In this document: piece after piece, positions 1-13,700 of the stretch | Layout of the letters: each line of letters begins with the position of its first letter | Numbering within the stretch: the first letter of the stretch is position 1 | Origin: Mimachlamys varia | Lineage: Eukaryota; Mollusca; Bivalvia; Pectinida; Pectinidae | NCBI GenBank assembly: GCA_947623455.1 | Contig: OX392528.1 | Location: 56,810,322 to 56,874,321 of the forward strand | Direction: 5' to 3' | DNA: 64,000 bases | Notes under the pieces: generated by a model | What the model was told of the DNA's origin: nothing | Databases searched by the model: none | The model's input: only the letters and a program-made list of their open reading frames with translations | Translations under genes and position numbers: made by a program

Positions 1-1889
1 TCTAATTCAGTTTGCACCTATCAACATTGAAATATTACAGTCAGTTATCTTCAAATTGTTTATCTTGTTTAAAAAAAAATGTCAGAAACTACGTTTTTAT
101 AAACAATTCTGGATTGCCTTCGCATTGTCCGATGCTTTTGATTTCCAATACATTTTACGAAATTTGCGTTTAATAAGTTCTATTGACTGAAACATAATAT
201 TGAAAAACTAATAAAATAAAAGCATTTGACTTTTTTGTACTGATTATGTTGGCCTGAGAGTTTTATCCCGATTCGTTTCGGTTAATTAAACTTGATCGCG
301 TCAATAAAATGTAACATAAATGACGGTTATGTATTTATGGTATACGTAACAGTATAATTATATATAATGTGAAGGTTTTCATTAGTATACATATACCTTC
401 TGCCTCCTGCTATATAGATTTAAAATCTGAACACCTTTACTGAGTGAGGTATCATTTCAAGCTATTGTCTGTCCGGAGACGTACTATCATGAGGTATAAG
501 TCGTTTACATTGACCTATATACACACATAATGTATATCAGAGGAATCGTCTGCCAGATATTACAGTACCACTTATACCGTGCTACATACATAGAAGTAAC
601 CCTGCACTTTACTGACCGTATAACATAAAAGTATGTTTACTCCGATCTCTATCACCAGTATATTTCCTTGTCTATTTATACTGTTTAATACTACAATACT
701 GTAAAATAGTTTTATGAGATATTGTTATTTTTGCAGTGTGAGGTAGTCGTAGATTGATTTGAATTTTAAGTTATTCTGTTTTTTTTTTATCAGAAATATG
801 TTGTGGTTTAAAATATAACTAAAACAAAATAAAAACGAAAAAAAAAAGAAAATATTAGCGCATAAAACAATGTCATCCATACTTTCAGATAATGGACATT
901 ACGTATTAACCTAATGTGGTCTTCTACAAAAGACGTCAATGCTTGCAGCACCAGTTTTATTGTAGCTACATGTAAGTGCTACGTAAAGACTATTCTAATA
1001 GCACTATATCTAACCGGGTTAGAGAGTCTTTCGACTTAATTCGTTTATATCCGCTAAATTACTTATGTTGGGTGTGTTATAAATAATTAATCACATTGTT
1101 TGTATTCAATAAAATCACATGGCGTGTATTTGAAAAAGATTTCAAATTAAACGATATGTAAATATGAATAAACTGTATGATATCGATTATAATGACCAGG
1201 ATGATTAGTCGGCCACTCTTGAGAATTGAACATTGTTATACAAGTGCAATATGTCTTTGTGTAGTTGTATTACCTGTACTCAATAAACGGTAATGATAAC
1301 ATGGTAATTGTATACCTAAGGTGGCGCCTTAAAATGAAGTCGACATTATATCCCAATACTTAATTACACACTACGTACAATGCTTACACGTCTAATAGTG
1401 CAAAACTACTCAAGTGGTCGTACAGTAACGTATTGTCGATAATGTATTGTCGACTGATTTTATACGCCAACCAACCTTATCTTTAACGATGTTTTTACTA
1501 CAAAGTCGATGGGAAAAACAAATAATTTATTTTTGTTCTTCGCGGCTAGGAAGGACGTTCTTGAAATAGTATCATTGTTTTGTAGAGACTAGGTATTCCC
1601 TACCTAAATTTTGGTTTCGTCGGAACAGTGGGATATATAATACAACTGCAAATATAACAATGGTCGATTTTTATGAGACTAGAATAAAAGTTTATTTCCT
1701 CTTAAACAAAACTACATTGATCTCAACTGATATGTTATCGTAAGTTTTCATATGTATCTGACTAAATGAACATGATGTTTTCTCTTTCATATAAATCAAA
1801 CTTTGAAATGCATGCATGCCATGTAAATGTTTTCAGGGAATGACTACTCTTTTTTGTGTATAAACTACAATAATATATGAGGAAAGATG
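1..1889. other. AT-rich flank upstream of CML-1, no gene seen
   Basis: No open frame here has recognisable protein similarity. An ATG directly followed by a donor-like GTAATT sits at 1301-1303, the arrangement used by CML-2, -4 and -5 for their first coding exon. No matching N-terminal exon was found between it and the first recognised exon of CML-1, so it is only a weak candidate start for that gene. Confidence 0.5.
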
Positions 1890-1891
1890 TA

Positions 1892-2830
1892 CAGTTGTGG
1901 TATCGCACAACGCACCAAAACATGCGTGCTTGCATCTTGCATACATCGTGAACACATCGTTCGCCCATTGTGCGCACAACTGGGCGATCTAATGATCGTG
2001 CGTTTATGTGTGCGATTGAATCGCACACACGCACGATTTGGTACAATTGGTCAATACATATTACGGAATGAAAAACATATGGAACCCTCTTGTCCAAAAA
2101 CTATTTAAATTCGCATCATATTTATTGGGATTATGTCAATTTAACAATATACAGTAAACAGTATTACAGTGACCACGAGACAGCCAAATGCGGGTTTAGC
2201 TACCAGGTAATAGAAAAGCTAAATAACATGCCAGAGTTTTACCTGTCCGGTGTGCGGCGATACGCTACGACAGCCATTACCCAGCGACCGTTATGAAAAC
2301 AACTGGACTCTTAATAATAATTAGTTATTTGAAAACCCCTCCCTTTCCCACCCTTTTACCTGTGTTTTCACACTTAGGCGAGTTTTGTAAGTGCCCCGGG
2401 CAAGATACACCTACATATATTGTCCATGTACAGATGCAGTGTATAACTTGGTAAAAACTGGCAATATTTACTTGAATGAGAACTTGTCAATATGTGTTGA
2501 ATGTTTATATTTGTCTATTTGGTTTGTTTCAAAATCTACAGAAAGACTATTACTAATTTTAAGAAATATATAGATAGAGCTATCAGCTAATGTAAATAGT
2601 TAAAATATAGAAATAGATTTAAAACAACTAACGCGAAACCGTATATATTTTTAAACCATTTCTAAATTTACATCCACCACGATTGTCATCGCACAATGTG
2701 AGTTTATCGTGCGGCCACATGTGCGTTAGAAATAATCGCCCAGGATCGCATCGTTCGCACATCGTGCATACACCGTTCGCCCATCGTGCGCCCACTGCAC
2801 ATCGTGTAACGTTGTGCGATCCCACAACTG
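1892..2830. mobile_element. Non-autonomous terminal-inverted-repeat element (MITE-like), TA-flanked
   Basis: The left end reads TA then CAGTTGTGG, continuing for about 21 nt. The right end, at about 2810-2830, is its reverse complement with one mismatch and is followed by TA. TA target duplication with ends starting CAGT is typical of Tc1/mariner-type elements. The roughly 160 bp next to each end are unusually GC-rich for this window and full of CGCAC, GTGCG and ATCGTGCG motifs in both orientations. No transposase frame lies inside, so it would need enzyme supplied in trans. It ends 106 bp before the first recognised exon of CML-1. Two independent hairpin insertions are an alternative reading. 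Confidence 0.6.
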
Positions 2831-2936
2831 TATCATAAACAAAACCCATCTTATATAAGATTTGTACAAATGATTGATATATCATACATTACAATTTATA
2901 TAAGGTAGCATCACCCTTATTCAAATATCATTCCAG

Positions 2937-4319
2937 AGATAAGAGAGGCGTTTAATGTGTTTGACAAGAATGGGGATGGAATTGTGTCGCTGAAGGAATT
3001 GGGGACAGTGATGAGGTCACTTGGACAAAACCCGACGGACGCCGAGGTACAGGAAATGATCAACGAGGTGGATGCTGATGGTATGGATGCTATTTTTTGT
3101 TAACTGTACCGATGGGCTAATTCGATAGGTTGTTATTTATTTATTGTTGTCAGAATGATCGACCTTTACTTTCAATATCATTGTGTCTACGGAGTATAGC
3201 ATCAATATAAGGTGCAATCAATGTGCGAACGTTGTCGAAGTAGCTAGCCAATTGTTGATGATTTAAAAGTTGGTGTAGTGAAATGTTATACATTCACCCT
3301 TGAACCCTTTCTTTACAGGGAGTGGTACTATCGAGTTTCTGGAGTTCGTGAATATGATGAAGAGAAAGATAGACACCATTGACGACGCCGAGGAAGTAAG
3401 ACAGGCCTGGCGAGTATTTGATCGTGATGGTCAAGGATTCATTCACGTGGACGAGATGAGATATGTGCTGACCAGTCTAGAGGAGGCTGACGTGTCCATT
3501 GAGGAGGTGGACGAGTTGTTAGAGGTTGCCGACAAAGACGGAGATGGGCTTCTTGAGTATGACGGTAAGAGTATGTTAGCAGGATGCCAAGTTTACTTAC
3601 CAGAAATAATTGGGTAAAAGAGTGTCATGTTTTACTTAAAAGATTCATTTCCCTAGAGTGTCCCAAAATTGAGTAACTAGATAGTCAAGCAACAGACAAA
3701 TATAGTATGCATTTCACATTTTGTCATATAACGATAGAATACCCTGGTATAATCTAAAATATTGACCGAGGCGACCAGGTCGGTTTAATACCATACTGAC
3801 AGAATCAAAGGTCCTTGTTTTTTATATTACATAATGACACTTGTAGTAAGGCTCTATGACGTCACAATGTTTTGATGTCATAAACACAATGTTGACTCGT
3901 TGTTACTAAAAGTAGAATCATCATATCAATATCACAAAATATTGACCTCCATGTGACCATATTTAAGACAATGGGAATCGCAAAATATCGGAGCAAATCT
4001 AATACTTAAAGATAACAATATATTGTGTGACATGAACTTTTGTAAACGTGTAAATAATCTAAAGATGAACTGGTTTGGTTGAGTGTGATTGATACGGATA
4101 AAATTACCTTATTACGTAAGCAAAAAAATAAAAATACAAGTAAAATTAAGTAACATAACAAAAGCATGAAAGACATCGATAATGATTACAATAATTTACG
4201 AGCAAACAACTGTTAGATGTCAAGACGTTATTTGCATGGAAACGCATCATCAATGCTGTTCTGATTCACTCTTCGTTCCAGAGTTCGTGATGATGATTAC
4301 AAAGAAAGATTGGAGATAG
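2937..4319 (+). CDS. CML-1: calmodulin-like four-EF-hand protein, 5' end not found
   Basis: Calcium-sensor type protein of the calmodulin family. Exons seen: 2937-3080 (144 nt), 3319-3564 (246 nt) and 4282-4319 (ends at TAG), all joined in phase 1 with GT/AG borders. The EF loops are [36 protein letters not shown] and [12 protein letters not shown]; the second and fourth are completed across introns. All four have acidic residues at positions 1, 3 and 12 and Gly at 6, so calcium binding is plausible in both lobes. Compared with calmodulin there is one extra residue between EF3 and EF4, Trp replaces Phe before EF3, and the C-terminus is [12 protein letters not shown]. The N-terminal exon with the start codon is not recognisable: an in-frame stop at 2906-2908 rules out a start just upstream. 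The start may lie outside the window or have been disturbed by the adjacent inverted-repeat element. Likely polyadenylation signals (AATAAA) occur near 4577 and 4643. The gene is convergent with CML-2. Confidence 0.85.
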
Positions 4320-7300
4320 CACCATCCGCTCAGAGATGGAGAAGTTTGGTACAACGACGTAATGCAAACTATGGGCTTTACCGCAGTGATATGAATGCTT
4401 TTTTTTATCCATTGTCATTTTTATACTTTTATGAGATGAACCAATTTCCAGACAACATTTACATTTTCCAGACTTACACTGCGAACATTCCACATTTTTT
4501 TCAATTTTTATTCAGTATTACTGTATGTGCATTACATCTTTATATGTAAATATAACCACACAACGATGGCCTTCAAAATAAATTAACAGTCTTTCATTTC
4601 AATTCAACAAACACGCACACAAAAGTATATACAAAATACAAAGAATAAATTAAGGTTATATATATATATAATATTTTACAAATACGTGTGCCTAGTATAA
4701 CAAAGGCTATATGCTGCTTTGTTGTGGGTTTTGTACTTCTTAACAAACAAAATGTCATAGTGTTAGAAATATAATATCTTAAACTGGCAAGTTAAGTTAT
4801 TGTATTCAATATACCGAAATTATTATTTGCTAAAAGAACTTCTCCATTACCTTCAGACCGATACTCACTCATTTATTTGGCAAAAAGAAAAAACGTTAAT
4901 TAAAAGTATTGTAAAACGTAGCTAATATATAAACTGAATTTAGCTCCAATACATGTGTTCTAACCCACTGAGATCAATATTAATCTTAAGCAATCTTTAT
5001 ATATTTAAGGGGTATTTGTTCCAATATGAAACGCATTCTCCTTGATAAAAATATAAACAAAAAGTAAGCAAGATATGGGCATCGGAATCGGTTTAGTTTA
5101 ACATTCGTTATTGTCTTGAAAACAACAAGGGGATTTGGCAAAACTGATTTCAACTTATGAAACGCACTCTCCCATCCGAATCAACATGATAAGCATTAGC
5201 GTATATTACTTTAGTAATTTTGAAAATTTTATCTGCATTAATAGTTTTAAAAATGTCTTTTTGTTTTTTAGTTTTATTCTTCTTCTTAATTAAGCCCTAG
5301 AAAAAAAACCTTATATAAAGGAAAGCATGCACGAGCACCTTTCTAATTCAACATGTGTGGAGAAGTTATCCAATATTTAGAAAACTGTATGTTTTGAGGT
5401 GAAATAACAGACTATCATACATGTACGATATGATATTTCAACTATAAAAACCAGAAAAGGATACCTGTCTCACACATGCATTATGATGCGTATTTATGTT
5501 GTCTGTGATGAAATGCTATCTTATTGAATCGGTAGTGATCTCGTTTTTCTACTTTTTTATGTACTTAGTAACTCTAACGGTATTCATAGATACTATGAAT
5601 ACCATAGCTCTTCACCAACAGGTAAGGGGAAGCACTCTGTAAATCAGCTGGGCACATATATAACAGTTATATAACCAAAGACAATCATTAATACATTCAT
5701 TTATCTTTTCAACATGAAGCATTTGAAATAATTTTTCAATTTCGACGCATGTTTTAAATATTTAATCTCCTTTACAAAAAATTTGTTTTTACAAATATGT
5801 ATCTAACAAGCGCAACCATAAATATTACAAACACCGCGATAAACGTTTCTATTTCCTATCTACATCATGGTTATCGCTATTGACATGGCCAACCATATTT
5901 GACATTATTTCAGAAATGTGGAAGTCAATTTATTACAGTTTAAAATATAACATCATTTTTTTTATTTTTGTTGCTGTTTTAAGAATGTGTAATTGCTAAT
6001 TAATGCCATGGTTTTCATTTCATCTTGGCGTCTTGTGTAGAGAATAAAATTCAGTACATAATTATATCACTCTGTACTTTTGATAAAGACACGAATATTT
6101 AAGTAAAGACATACTGTAACATCTTGTTATACTGCCACCATATCGGTCCTTTAGGGAGGTTACCTTTATAAAAGGGATTGACCTGGCGATTGATATATTA
6201 TCTAAAAGGGAAGGGAGGGCTAGGCAATTATATGTAGCGAGATGACAAGGATTCGAGATACACTATATCCACGATTTACATAAATAAAAATAAATTAGAG
6301 AATACGGAAGCGTTAACAAAATCGTAATACATCAGGTGTAATATAAGGTGTTTTACGTAAGAGGTGTGGTTTGTAGATAATCTCAATGGTTGTAAGGGTA
6401 TTGGAATGGAAAATGAAATTGATATCGTTAAATTCCAACGATAGACTTTTTAAAAGACCATTTTGGTATAGGCTAACTAAGATTATTTGCATTCCTATGT
6501 ACATATAAACAATGTTCAAACGTGAATTCATCTTGCATGTTTTTATAACAAAAGGGTTGGCTCGTTTAGCTACATATGAATTTTTAGCTTATGTTGCTAC
6601 TTGAGATAGTTTTGAATCGCGATTACGTACTTTAAACCATTTAATTGTCACCAATTCTGCACCATTTATCCTCAATAATCTCCTTTCCTTCGTTAATATC
6701 CTCTTTTCTGGAAAACAGTCATTCTATGACGTTTAAGTTCGCTAAGTGTAAATTCTCTTTAAGAATGTTTGTATAAACCAACATGTCTCAATAAGCATAT
6801 CGTAATACGACACGATTTTGTGGAATATAGATTGTGAGTTTTAAAAAAGATTTATATAAATAAATGATTCAGTTTAGGACAAATCACTGAAATATTAACC
6901 GTTTACACATTAAAAAGTAACGTCATCAAATGTGAAAAAAATGAAAACGGTGGAAACGACGTGTAGATGCTTATGCTTCAAATTTGGTTTTAAACGTCAC
7001 TGAAATAACTTAACTATGCAATATCAATTGTCTCCATTGCACCTTAAAAACTTATCTTGGAGTGTAATATACTTTTACCAATGTATGACTTCGAATAAAG
7101 GTGAATGTTTATCTTAATTGAGTTTTGTTTTACTCCTTCCTAAACTATCAATCTATTTGTGCTCATAACGCTCAAGTTTTATGCAATAGGTAATGACATT
7201 CAAACCCTGCCACTTGTCGAAGAAATCAAAATGATTCCTCAACTGAACACGTGTATAGCGATGTTAGAAAGTACTTGGCGCAGGCCATTCATCCCATACA

Positions 7301-7752
7301 GATGTACGATTATGTTCTCCAGGCAAGCACCGCCAAAACTAGAGCATCGTTTCATTCTATTACACAAGCATGCAAGTATTCACATCGCCCTGATTGATAA
7401 TGTCACATGGCGCCTTTTGTCATAAATTCATTTTGTCTTACGTCACATAAGACGTTAATGCTTGCGGCTACTTTTAAAAACGAAGATAAAATATGAAAGT
7501 TTTCTTTAAGTTAGGTAAAACTATCTCCATAACCCATGCATTGGAAAACATTTGGCATATGTCTACAGATGATAATGCCACTGTGTGCGATAGTAGAAGA
7601 AGCCGAGACGATGAAGGGTAATGGTCCACTTTGTAGAAACATGATTGTGGAGAGTTAAAGTGTGTATTAAATCCATTCGTACGTACGTTTCACTATCACT
7701 ATGGCATCCTTCAGTCCTTTTACATATACTCAGAATGTCCTTTGTAATCGTA
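4320..7752. other. Convergent intergenic region between CML-1 and CML-2
   Basis: AT-rich DNA holding the 3' flanks of two convergent genes. AATAAA motifs near 4577 and 4643 could end CML-1 transcripts. A perfect hairpin lies at 5579-5603. No other gene, RNA or recognisable repeat was found; the open frames here (up to 88 codons, for example 7159-7425) show no family features. Confidence 0.5.
5579..5603. repeat. Perfect short inverted repeat
   Basis: Arms GGTATTCATAG and CTATGAATACC (11 bp each, no mismatch) are separated by 3 nt. No neighbouring element explains it. Confidence 0.6.
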
Positions 7753-10700
7753 TCAACTCTTTGACATCATTGCCAGAAATTCTGAAATCAAATAATGACA
7801 TCAAATGTACAACATTAACATTTTCAAATCAATACACAAAACAATTTAATGTTGTTTTAATATATAAATAGTTTAATGATCATATCAATAAAAAGTACAG
7901 TCTGAAATCTGAATCAGGAGTGAACTGAATCGGCACAAAATAATAACATACAATTTTCACAAATATAAAATCCAAGCTGATAAAGCAAATAAGAAATATC
8001 GCAAAAAATGTGCCTCACCGTCGTAGTTGATAAGACCGTCCCCGTCGAGATCTGCCTCACTAATCATCTCCTCTACCTCCTCGTCTGATAACTTTTCTCC
8101 AAGACAGGCCATAACAAGGCGAAGCTCCTCCCCGCTTATGTAACCGTTGCCATCTTTATCGAACACTCGGAATGCCTCTTTGATCTCTTGCTCACTGTCA
8201 GAATCCTTCATTTTCTTTACCATCATTTGTAGAAACTCATCGAACTCAATTGTACCGTTACCTAATATGAAAATAAGAAAAATAAATTGAATATTGAAAT
8301 TGAATCCTGTAAATTTTAATATGATTAGAGCCTTTACGTCACAATAATTTGAGGTTTGCTTATTATATACCACTTTGAAAAAACCTAGTTCGCAAGTCAT
8401 CTTTGATTTTCTTTATCAACTCCCTAGAGAGCATACAACTGGTACTGGCATTTATGTACTCACAACAAGCACTTTATAAGTTTAGCTCTGACCAACCACG
8501 CACATATACTAGCTAAATGTTACCAAAGCATTACCTTGTGTCCTAAACAACATCTCGACAGTATTATATTTATCCAGTAATTTTAGCAGACATAAACATG
8601 ACAATTTTAGCCACTAATTGAACATAGATATAAACAGGTTAAACTTCAAAACCACACGATATAAAAAGACTAATTCTTGAAAAGCATATGTTATAATTAT
8701 GTAGTAAATAAATGTTCTTTATGACAAATATTAGTATGTCTAATTGCACATAGTCCATTGTGCACATACGTTATTGATACGTATATCTTACCATCAGTAT
8801 CAACTTCTTTAATCATCTCTTGTAGTTCAGCATCCGAAGGGTTCTGTCCTAGAGCCTTCATCACCGTTCCAAGTTCCTTTGCCGAAACCGTACCATCACC
8901 ATCTTTATCAAACAGACTAAAAGCCTCCTGGAATTCTAGAGGAGATATTAACATTATTCAGGCTGCTGTCGATAACTAATCGTTTAATCTAAAACGTTTG
9001 ACACAATACCGAGACGCTTACGGTGAGCGATGTATAATCTTGTAGGTAGATGTATATCTAGGTAAGACAATTCAATAACCCTTAAAGCTGAACCTCATAT
9101 ATAAAAGCTATATATGGTCTTGATTTGATAGTTCCGTGTATTTGCCGTGATATTAAATGCTATGAGTTCTGATGTTTCAAATAATTTATAAACAGCTTGT
9201 CATCCAACTGTTGTTCTTCATTAAACATGCATACCGGGGTACATTTAAACACATTTTACACGCCTTTCTACATTTACTTATTTATGAAGTATACATTCAA
9301 ATTCCTTGTAATACCACTTTTACATATATCCCATGAAATAATGGTTACTACACTCAAAAAGAAAAGATTCAATGCCAACAATATCTGTTCATGAATATTA
9401 CACTATTTTGAAACAAACAGTACAGCTCAGATTTACGCTTTATAATTTTGTAAAACCGTTCTGTCCTTTATATTTTCTATCTGGGCCATTTCACCCGTTT
9501 GTTGATATGTAATGTAATGCCTTGCTCACCTGCGATTTGATCGGGTGAGAGGTCTATTTCATCATCCGCTTGTTCTGACGTCGTTGACTTTGAATGATAA
9601 AAAGTTTGGTCAAAATAGGGTAGTCAGAGTAGAGAAGTCAGAGTAGGGTAGTCAAAATAGGGTAGTCAGGGTAGGGTAGTCAGAGTAGAGTAGTCAGAGT
9701 AGGGTAGTCAAAGTAGGGTAGTCAGGGTAGGGTAGTCAGAGTAGAGTAGTCAGAGTAGGGTAGTCAAAGTAGGGTAGTCAGAGTAGGGTAGTCAGGGTCG
9801 GGTAGTCAGAGTAGGGTAGTCAGAGTAGGGTAGTCAGAGTAGGGTAGTCAGGGTCGGGTAGTCAGAGTAGGGTAGTCAGAGTAGGGTAGTCAGAGTAGGG
9901 TAGTCAGAGTAGGGTAGTCAGAGTAGGGTAGTCAGAGTAGGGTAGTCAGGGTCGGGTAGTCAGAGTAGGGTAGTCAGAGTAGGGTAGTCAAAATAGAGAA
10001 GTCAAAATAGGGTAGTCAGGGTAGGGTAGTCAGAGTAGGGTAGTCAAAATAGGGTAGTCAAAATAGGGTAGTCAGGGTCGGGTAGTCAGAGTAGGGTAGT
10101 CGGAGTAGGGTAGTCAGAGTAGGTTAGTCGGAATAGGGTAGTCAGAGTAGGGTAGTCAGAGTAGGGTAGTCAGAGTAGGGTAGTCAGAGTAGGTTAGTCA
10201 AAATAGGGAAGTCAGAGTAGGGTAGTCGGAGTGGGGTAGTCAGAGTAGGGTAGTCGGAGTAGGGTAGTCAAAATAGGGTAGTCAAAATAGGGTAGTCAGG
10301 GTAGGGTAGTCAGAGTAGGGTAGTCAAAATAGGGTAGTCAAAATAGGGTAGTCAGGGTCGGGTAGTCAGAGTAGGGTAGTCGGAGTAGGGTAGTCAGAGT
10401 AGGTTATTCGAAATAGGGTAGTCAGAGTAGGGTAGTCAGAGTAGGTTAGTCAAAATAGGGAAGTCAGAGTAGGGTAGTCGGAGTAGGATAGTCAGAGTAG
10501 GGTAGTCGGAGTAGGGTAGTCGGAATAGGGTAGTCGGAGTAGGGTAGTCAAAATAGGGTAGTCAGAGTAGGGTAGTCAGAGTAGGGTAGTCAGAGTAGGG
10601 TAGTCAGAGTAAGGTAGTCGGAATAGGGTAATCGGAGAAAGGGTAGTCGGAATAGGGTAGTCGGAGTAGGGTAGTCGGAGTAGGGTAGTCAGAGTAGGGA

Positions 10701-13700
10701 AGTCAGAGTAGGGTTGTCAGAGTAGGGTAGTCAGAGTAGGGTAGTCGGAATAGGGTAGTCGGAGTAGGGTAGTCGGAGTAGGGTAGTCGGAGTAGGGTAG
10801 TCAGAGTAGGGTAGTCAGAGTTGGGTAGTCAGATTAGGTTAGTCAGAGTAGGGTAGTCGGAGTAGGGTAGTCAGAGTAGGGTAGTCAGAGTAAGGTAGTC
10901 GGAATAGGGTAGTCGGAGTAAGGTAGTCGGAGTAGGGTAGTCGGAGTAAGGTAGTCGGAGTAGGGTAGTCGGAGTAGGGTAGTCGGAGTAAGGTAGTCGG
11001 AGTAGGGTAGTCGGAGTAGGGTAGTCGGAGTAAGGTAGTCGGAGTAGGGTAGTCGGAGTAGGGTAGTAAGAGTAGGGTAGTCGGAATAGGGTAGTCAGAA
11101 TAGGATAGTCGGAATAGGGTAGTCTGAGTAGGGTAGTCAGAGTAGGTTAGTCGGAATAAGGTAGTCGGAGTAGGGTAGTCGGAGTAGTTAGTCAAAATAG
11201 GGTAGTCAGAGTTGGGTAGTCAGAGTAGGGTTGTCAGAGTAGGGTAGTCAGAGTAGGGTAGTCGGAATAGGGTAGTCGGAGTAAGGTAGTCGGAGTAGGG
11301 TAGTCAGAATAGGGTAGTCGGAATAGGGTAGTCGGAGTAGGGTAGTCGGAGTAGGGTAGTCGGAGTAGGGTAGTCGGAGTAGGGTAGTCAGAGTAGGGTA
11401 GTCAGAGTAGGTTAGTCGGAGTAGGGTAGTCGGAATAGGGTAGTCGGAGAAGGGTAGTCAGAGTAGGGTAGTCGGAATAGGGTAGGCGGAGTAGGGTAGT
11501 CAGAGTAGGGTAGTCAGAGTAGGGTAGTCGGAGTAAGGTAGTCGGAGTAGGGTAGTCGGAGTAGGGTAGTCGGAGTAGGGTAGTCAGAGTAGGGTAGTCA
11601 GAGTAGGTTAGTCAGAGTAGGGAAGTCGGAATAGGGTAGTCGGAGAAGGGTAGTCAGAGTAGGGTAGTCGGAATAGGGTAGGCGGAGTAGGGTAGTCAGA
11701 GTAAGGTAGTCGGAGTAGGGTAGTCGTAGTAGGGTAGTCAAAATTGGGTAGTCAGGGTAGGGTAGTCAGAGTAGGGTAGTCGGAGTAAGGTAGTCGGAGT
11801 AGGGTAGTCGGAGTAGGGGAGTCGGAGTAGGGTAGTCAGAGTAGGGTAGTCAAAATAGGGTAGTCAGAGTAGGGTAGTCGGAATAGGGTAGGCGGAGTAG
11901 GGTAGTCAGAGTAAGGTAGTCGGAGTAGGGTAGTCGGAGTAGGGGAGTCGGAATAGGGTAGTCAGAGTAGGGTAGTCGGAATAGGGTAGTCGTAGTAGGG
12001 TAGTCAAAATTGGGTAGTCAGGGTAGGGTAGTCAGAGTAGGGTAGTCGGAGTAAGGTAGTCGGAGTAGGGTAGTCGGAGTAGGGGAGTCGGAATAGGGTA
12101 GTCAGAGTAGGGTAGGAGGAGTAGGGTAGGAGGAGTAGGGTAGGAGGAGTAGAGTAGTCAGAGCAGGGTAGTCAGAGTAGGGTAGTCGGAGTAAGGTAGT
12201 CGGAGTAAGGTAGTCGGAGTAGGGGAGTCGGAGTAGGGTAGTCAAAGTAGGGTAGTCAGAGTAGGGTAGTCAGAGTAGGGTAGTCAGAGTAGGGTAGTCA
12301 GAGTAGGGTAGTCAGAATAGGGTAGTCGGAGTAGGGTAGTCGGAATAGGGTAGTCAAAAAAGGGTAGTCAAAATAGGGTAGTAAGGGTAGGGTAGTCAGA
12401 GTAGGGGAGTCAGGGTAGGGTAGTCGGAGTAGGTTAGTTAGAGTAAGGTAGTCTGAGTAGAGTAGTCGGAGTAGGGTGGTCAGAGTAGGATAGTCGGAAT
12501 AGGGGAGTCGGAGTAGGGTAGTCAGGGTAGGGTAGTCGGAATAGGGTAGTCAAAATAGGGTAGTCAGGGTGGGGTTGTCAGAATAGGGTAGTCAGAGTAA
12601 GGTAATCAGGATAGGGTAGTCAGAATAAGGTAGTCGGAGTAGGGTAGTCAGAGTAAGGTAGTCAGAGTAGGGTAGTCAAAATAGGGTAGTCGGAGAAGGG
12701 TAGTCAGAGTAGGGTAGTCAGAATAGGGTAGTCAAAATAGGGTAGTCGGAGAAGGGTAGTCAGAGTAGGGTAGTCAGAGTAGGGTAGTCAGAATAGGGTA
12801 GTCAAAATAGGGTAGTCGGAGAAGGGTAGTCAGAGTAGGGTAGTCAGAGTAGGGTAGTCAAAATAGGGTAGTCGGAGAAGGGTAGTCAGAGTAGGGTAGT
12901 CAGAGTAGGGTAGTCAGAGTAGGGAAGTCAGAGTAGGGTAGTCGGAGAAGGGTAGTCAGAGTAGGGTAGTCAGAGTAGGGTAGTCAAAATAGGGAAGTCA
13001 GAGTAAGGTAGTCAGAGTAGGGTAGTCGGAGTATGGTTGTCGGAATAGGGTAGTCGGAGTAGGGTAGTCGGAATAGGGTAGTCGGAGTAGGGTAGTCGGA
13101 GTAGGGTAGTCAGAGTAGGGTAGTCAGAGTTGGGAAGTCGGAGTAGGGTAGTCAGAGTAGGGTAGTCAGAGTAGGGTAGTCAGAGTAGGTTAGTCAGATG
13201 ACGTTAGTCAGAGTAGGGTAGTCGGAGTAGGGTAGTCAGAGTAGGGGAGTCGGAGTAGGGTAGTCAGATCTAGAGTAGTCAGAGTAAGGTAGTCGGAGTA
13301 GGGTAGTCGGAATAGGGTAGTCAGAGTAGGGTAGTCAGAGTAGGGTAGTCAGAGTAGGGTAGTCAGAGTAGGGTAGTCGGAATAGGATAGTCAGATCTAG
13401 AGTAGGGTAGTCAGAGTAGGGTAGTTGGAGTAGGGTAGTCAAAATTAATCTGTGGAATGGGGGCTAAGGTTTAGCATAGATGAAAGGTAAAAACAATAAT
13501 ATCCCGCAATAATTTGGGTTTGTGCATAGGATATAAATTTCTAATTCCAAATTTCCATGACAGAATACAGTATAACACCATATCATAGGCAAGGAAGGAC
13601 CCTTAACCACATCATAGACATAAGCAGTCAGTCAGCAATACTAGAAAACTTTGAGCAAATTACGATTTTTTGTACAGTTAAAACAAGTCCAGACCACATC

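Noticed and set aside
2228..2249. ATG with short frame ending in a donor-like GT (MPEFYLS) as first exon of CML-1
   Set aside because: The phase would fit, but it lies inside the inverted-repeat element, the donor GTGTGC is poor and the peptide does not resemble the N-termini of the other genes.
7957..8018. Intron read-through of CML-2 as a hydrophobic-tailed isoform
   Set aside because: The frame is short and no polyadenylation signal follows it on the minus strand, unlike the case in CML-4.
10839..11195. 118-codon minus-strand frame inside the 14-bp repeat
   Set aside because: The peptide is a direct read of the 14-bp unit through all three frames; it is an intron repeat with no start context of its own.
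9611..13446. Telomere-like or G-quadruplex array (GGGTAG)
   Set aside because: Only one GGG per 14 bp, with 11-nt gaps, and the unit differs from TTAGGG; it is an interstitial minisatellite in an intron.
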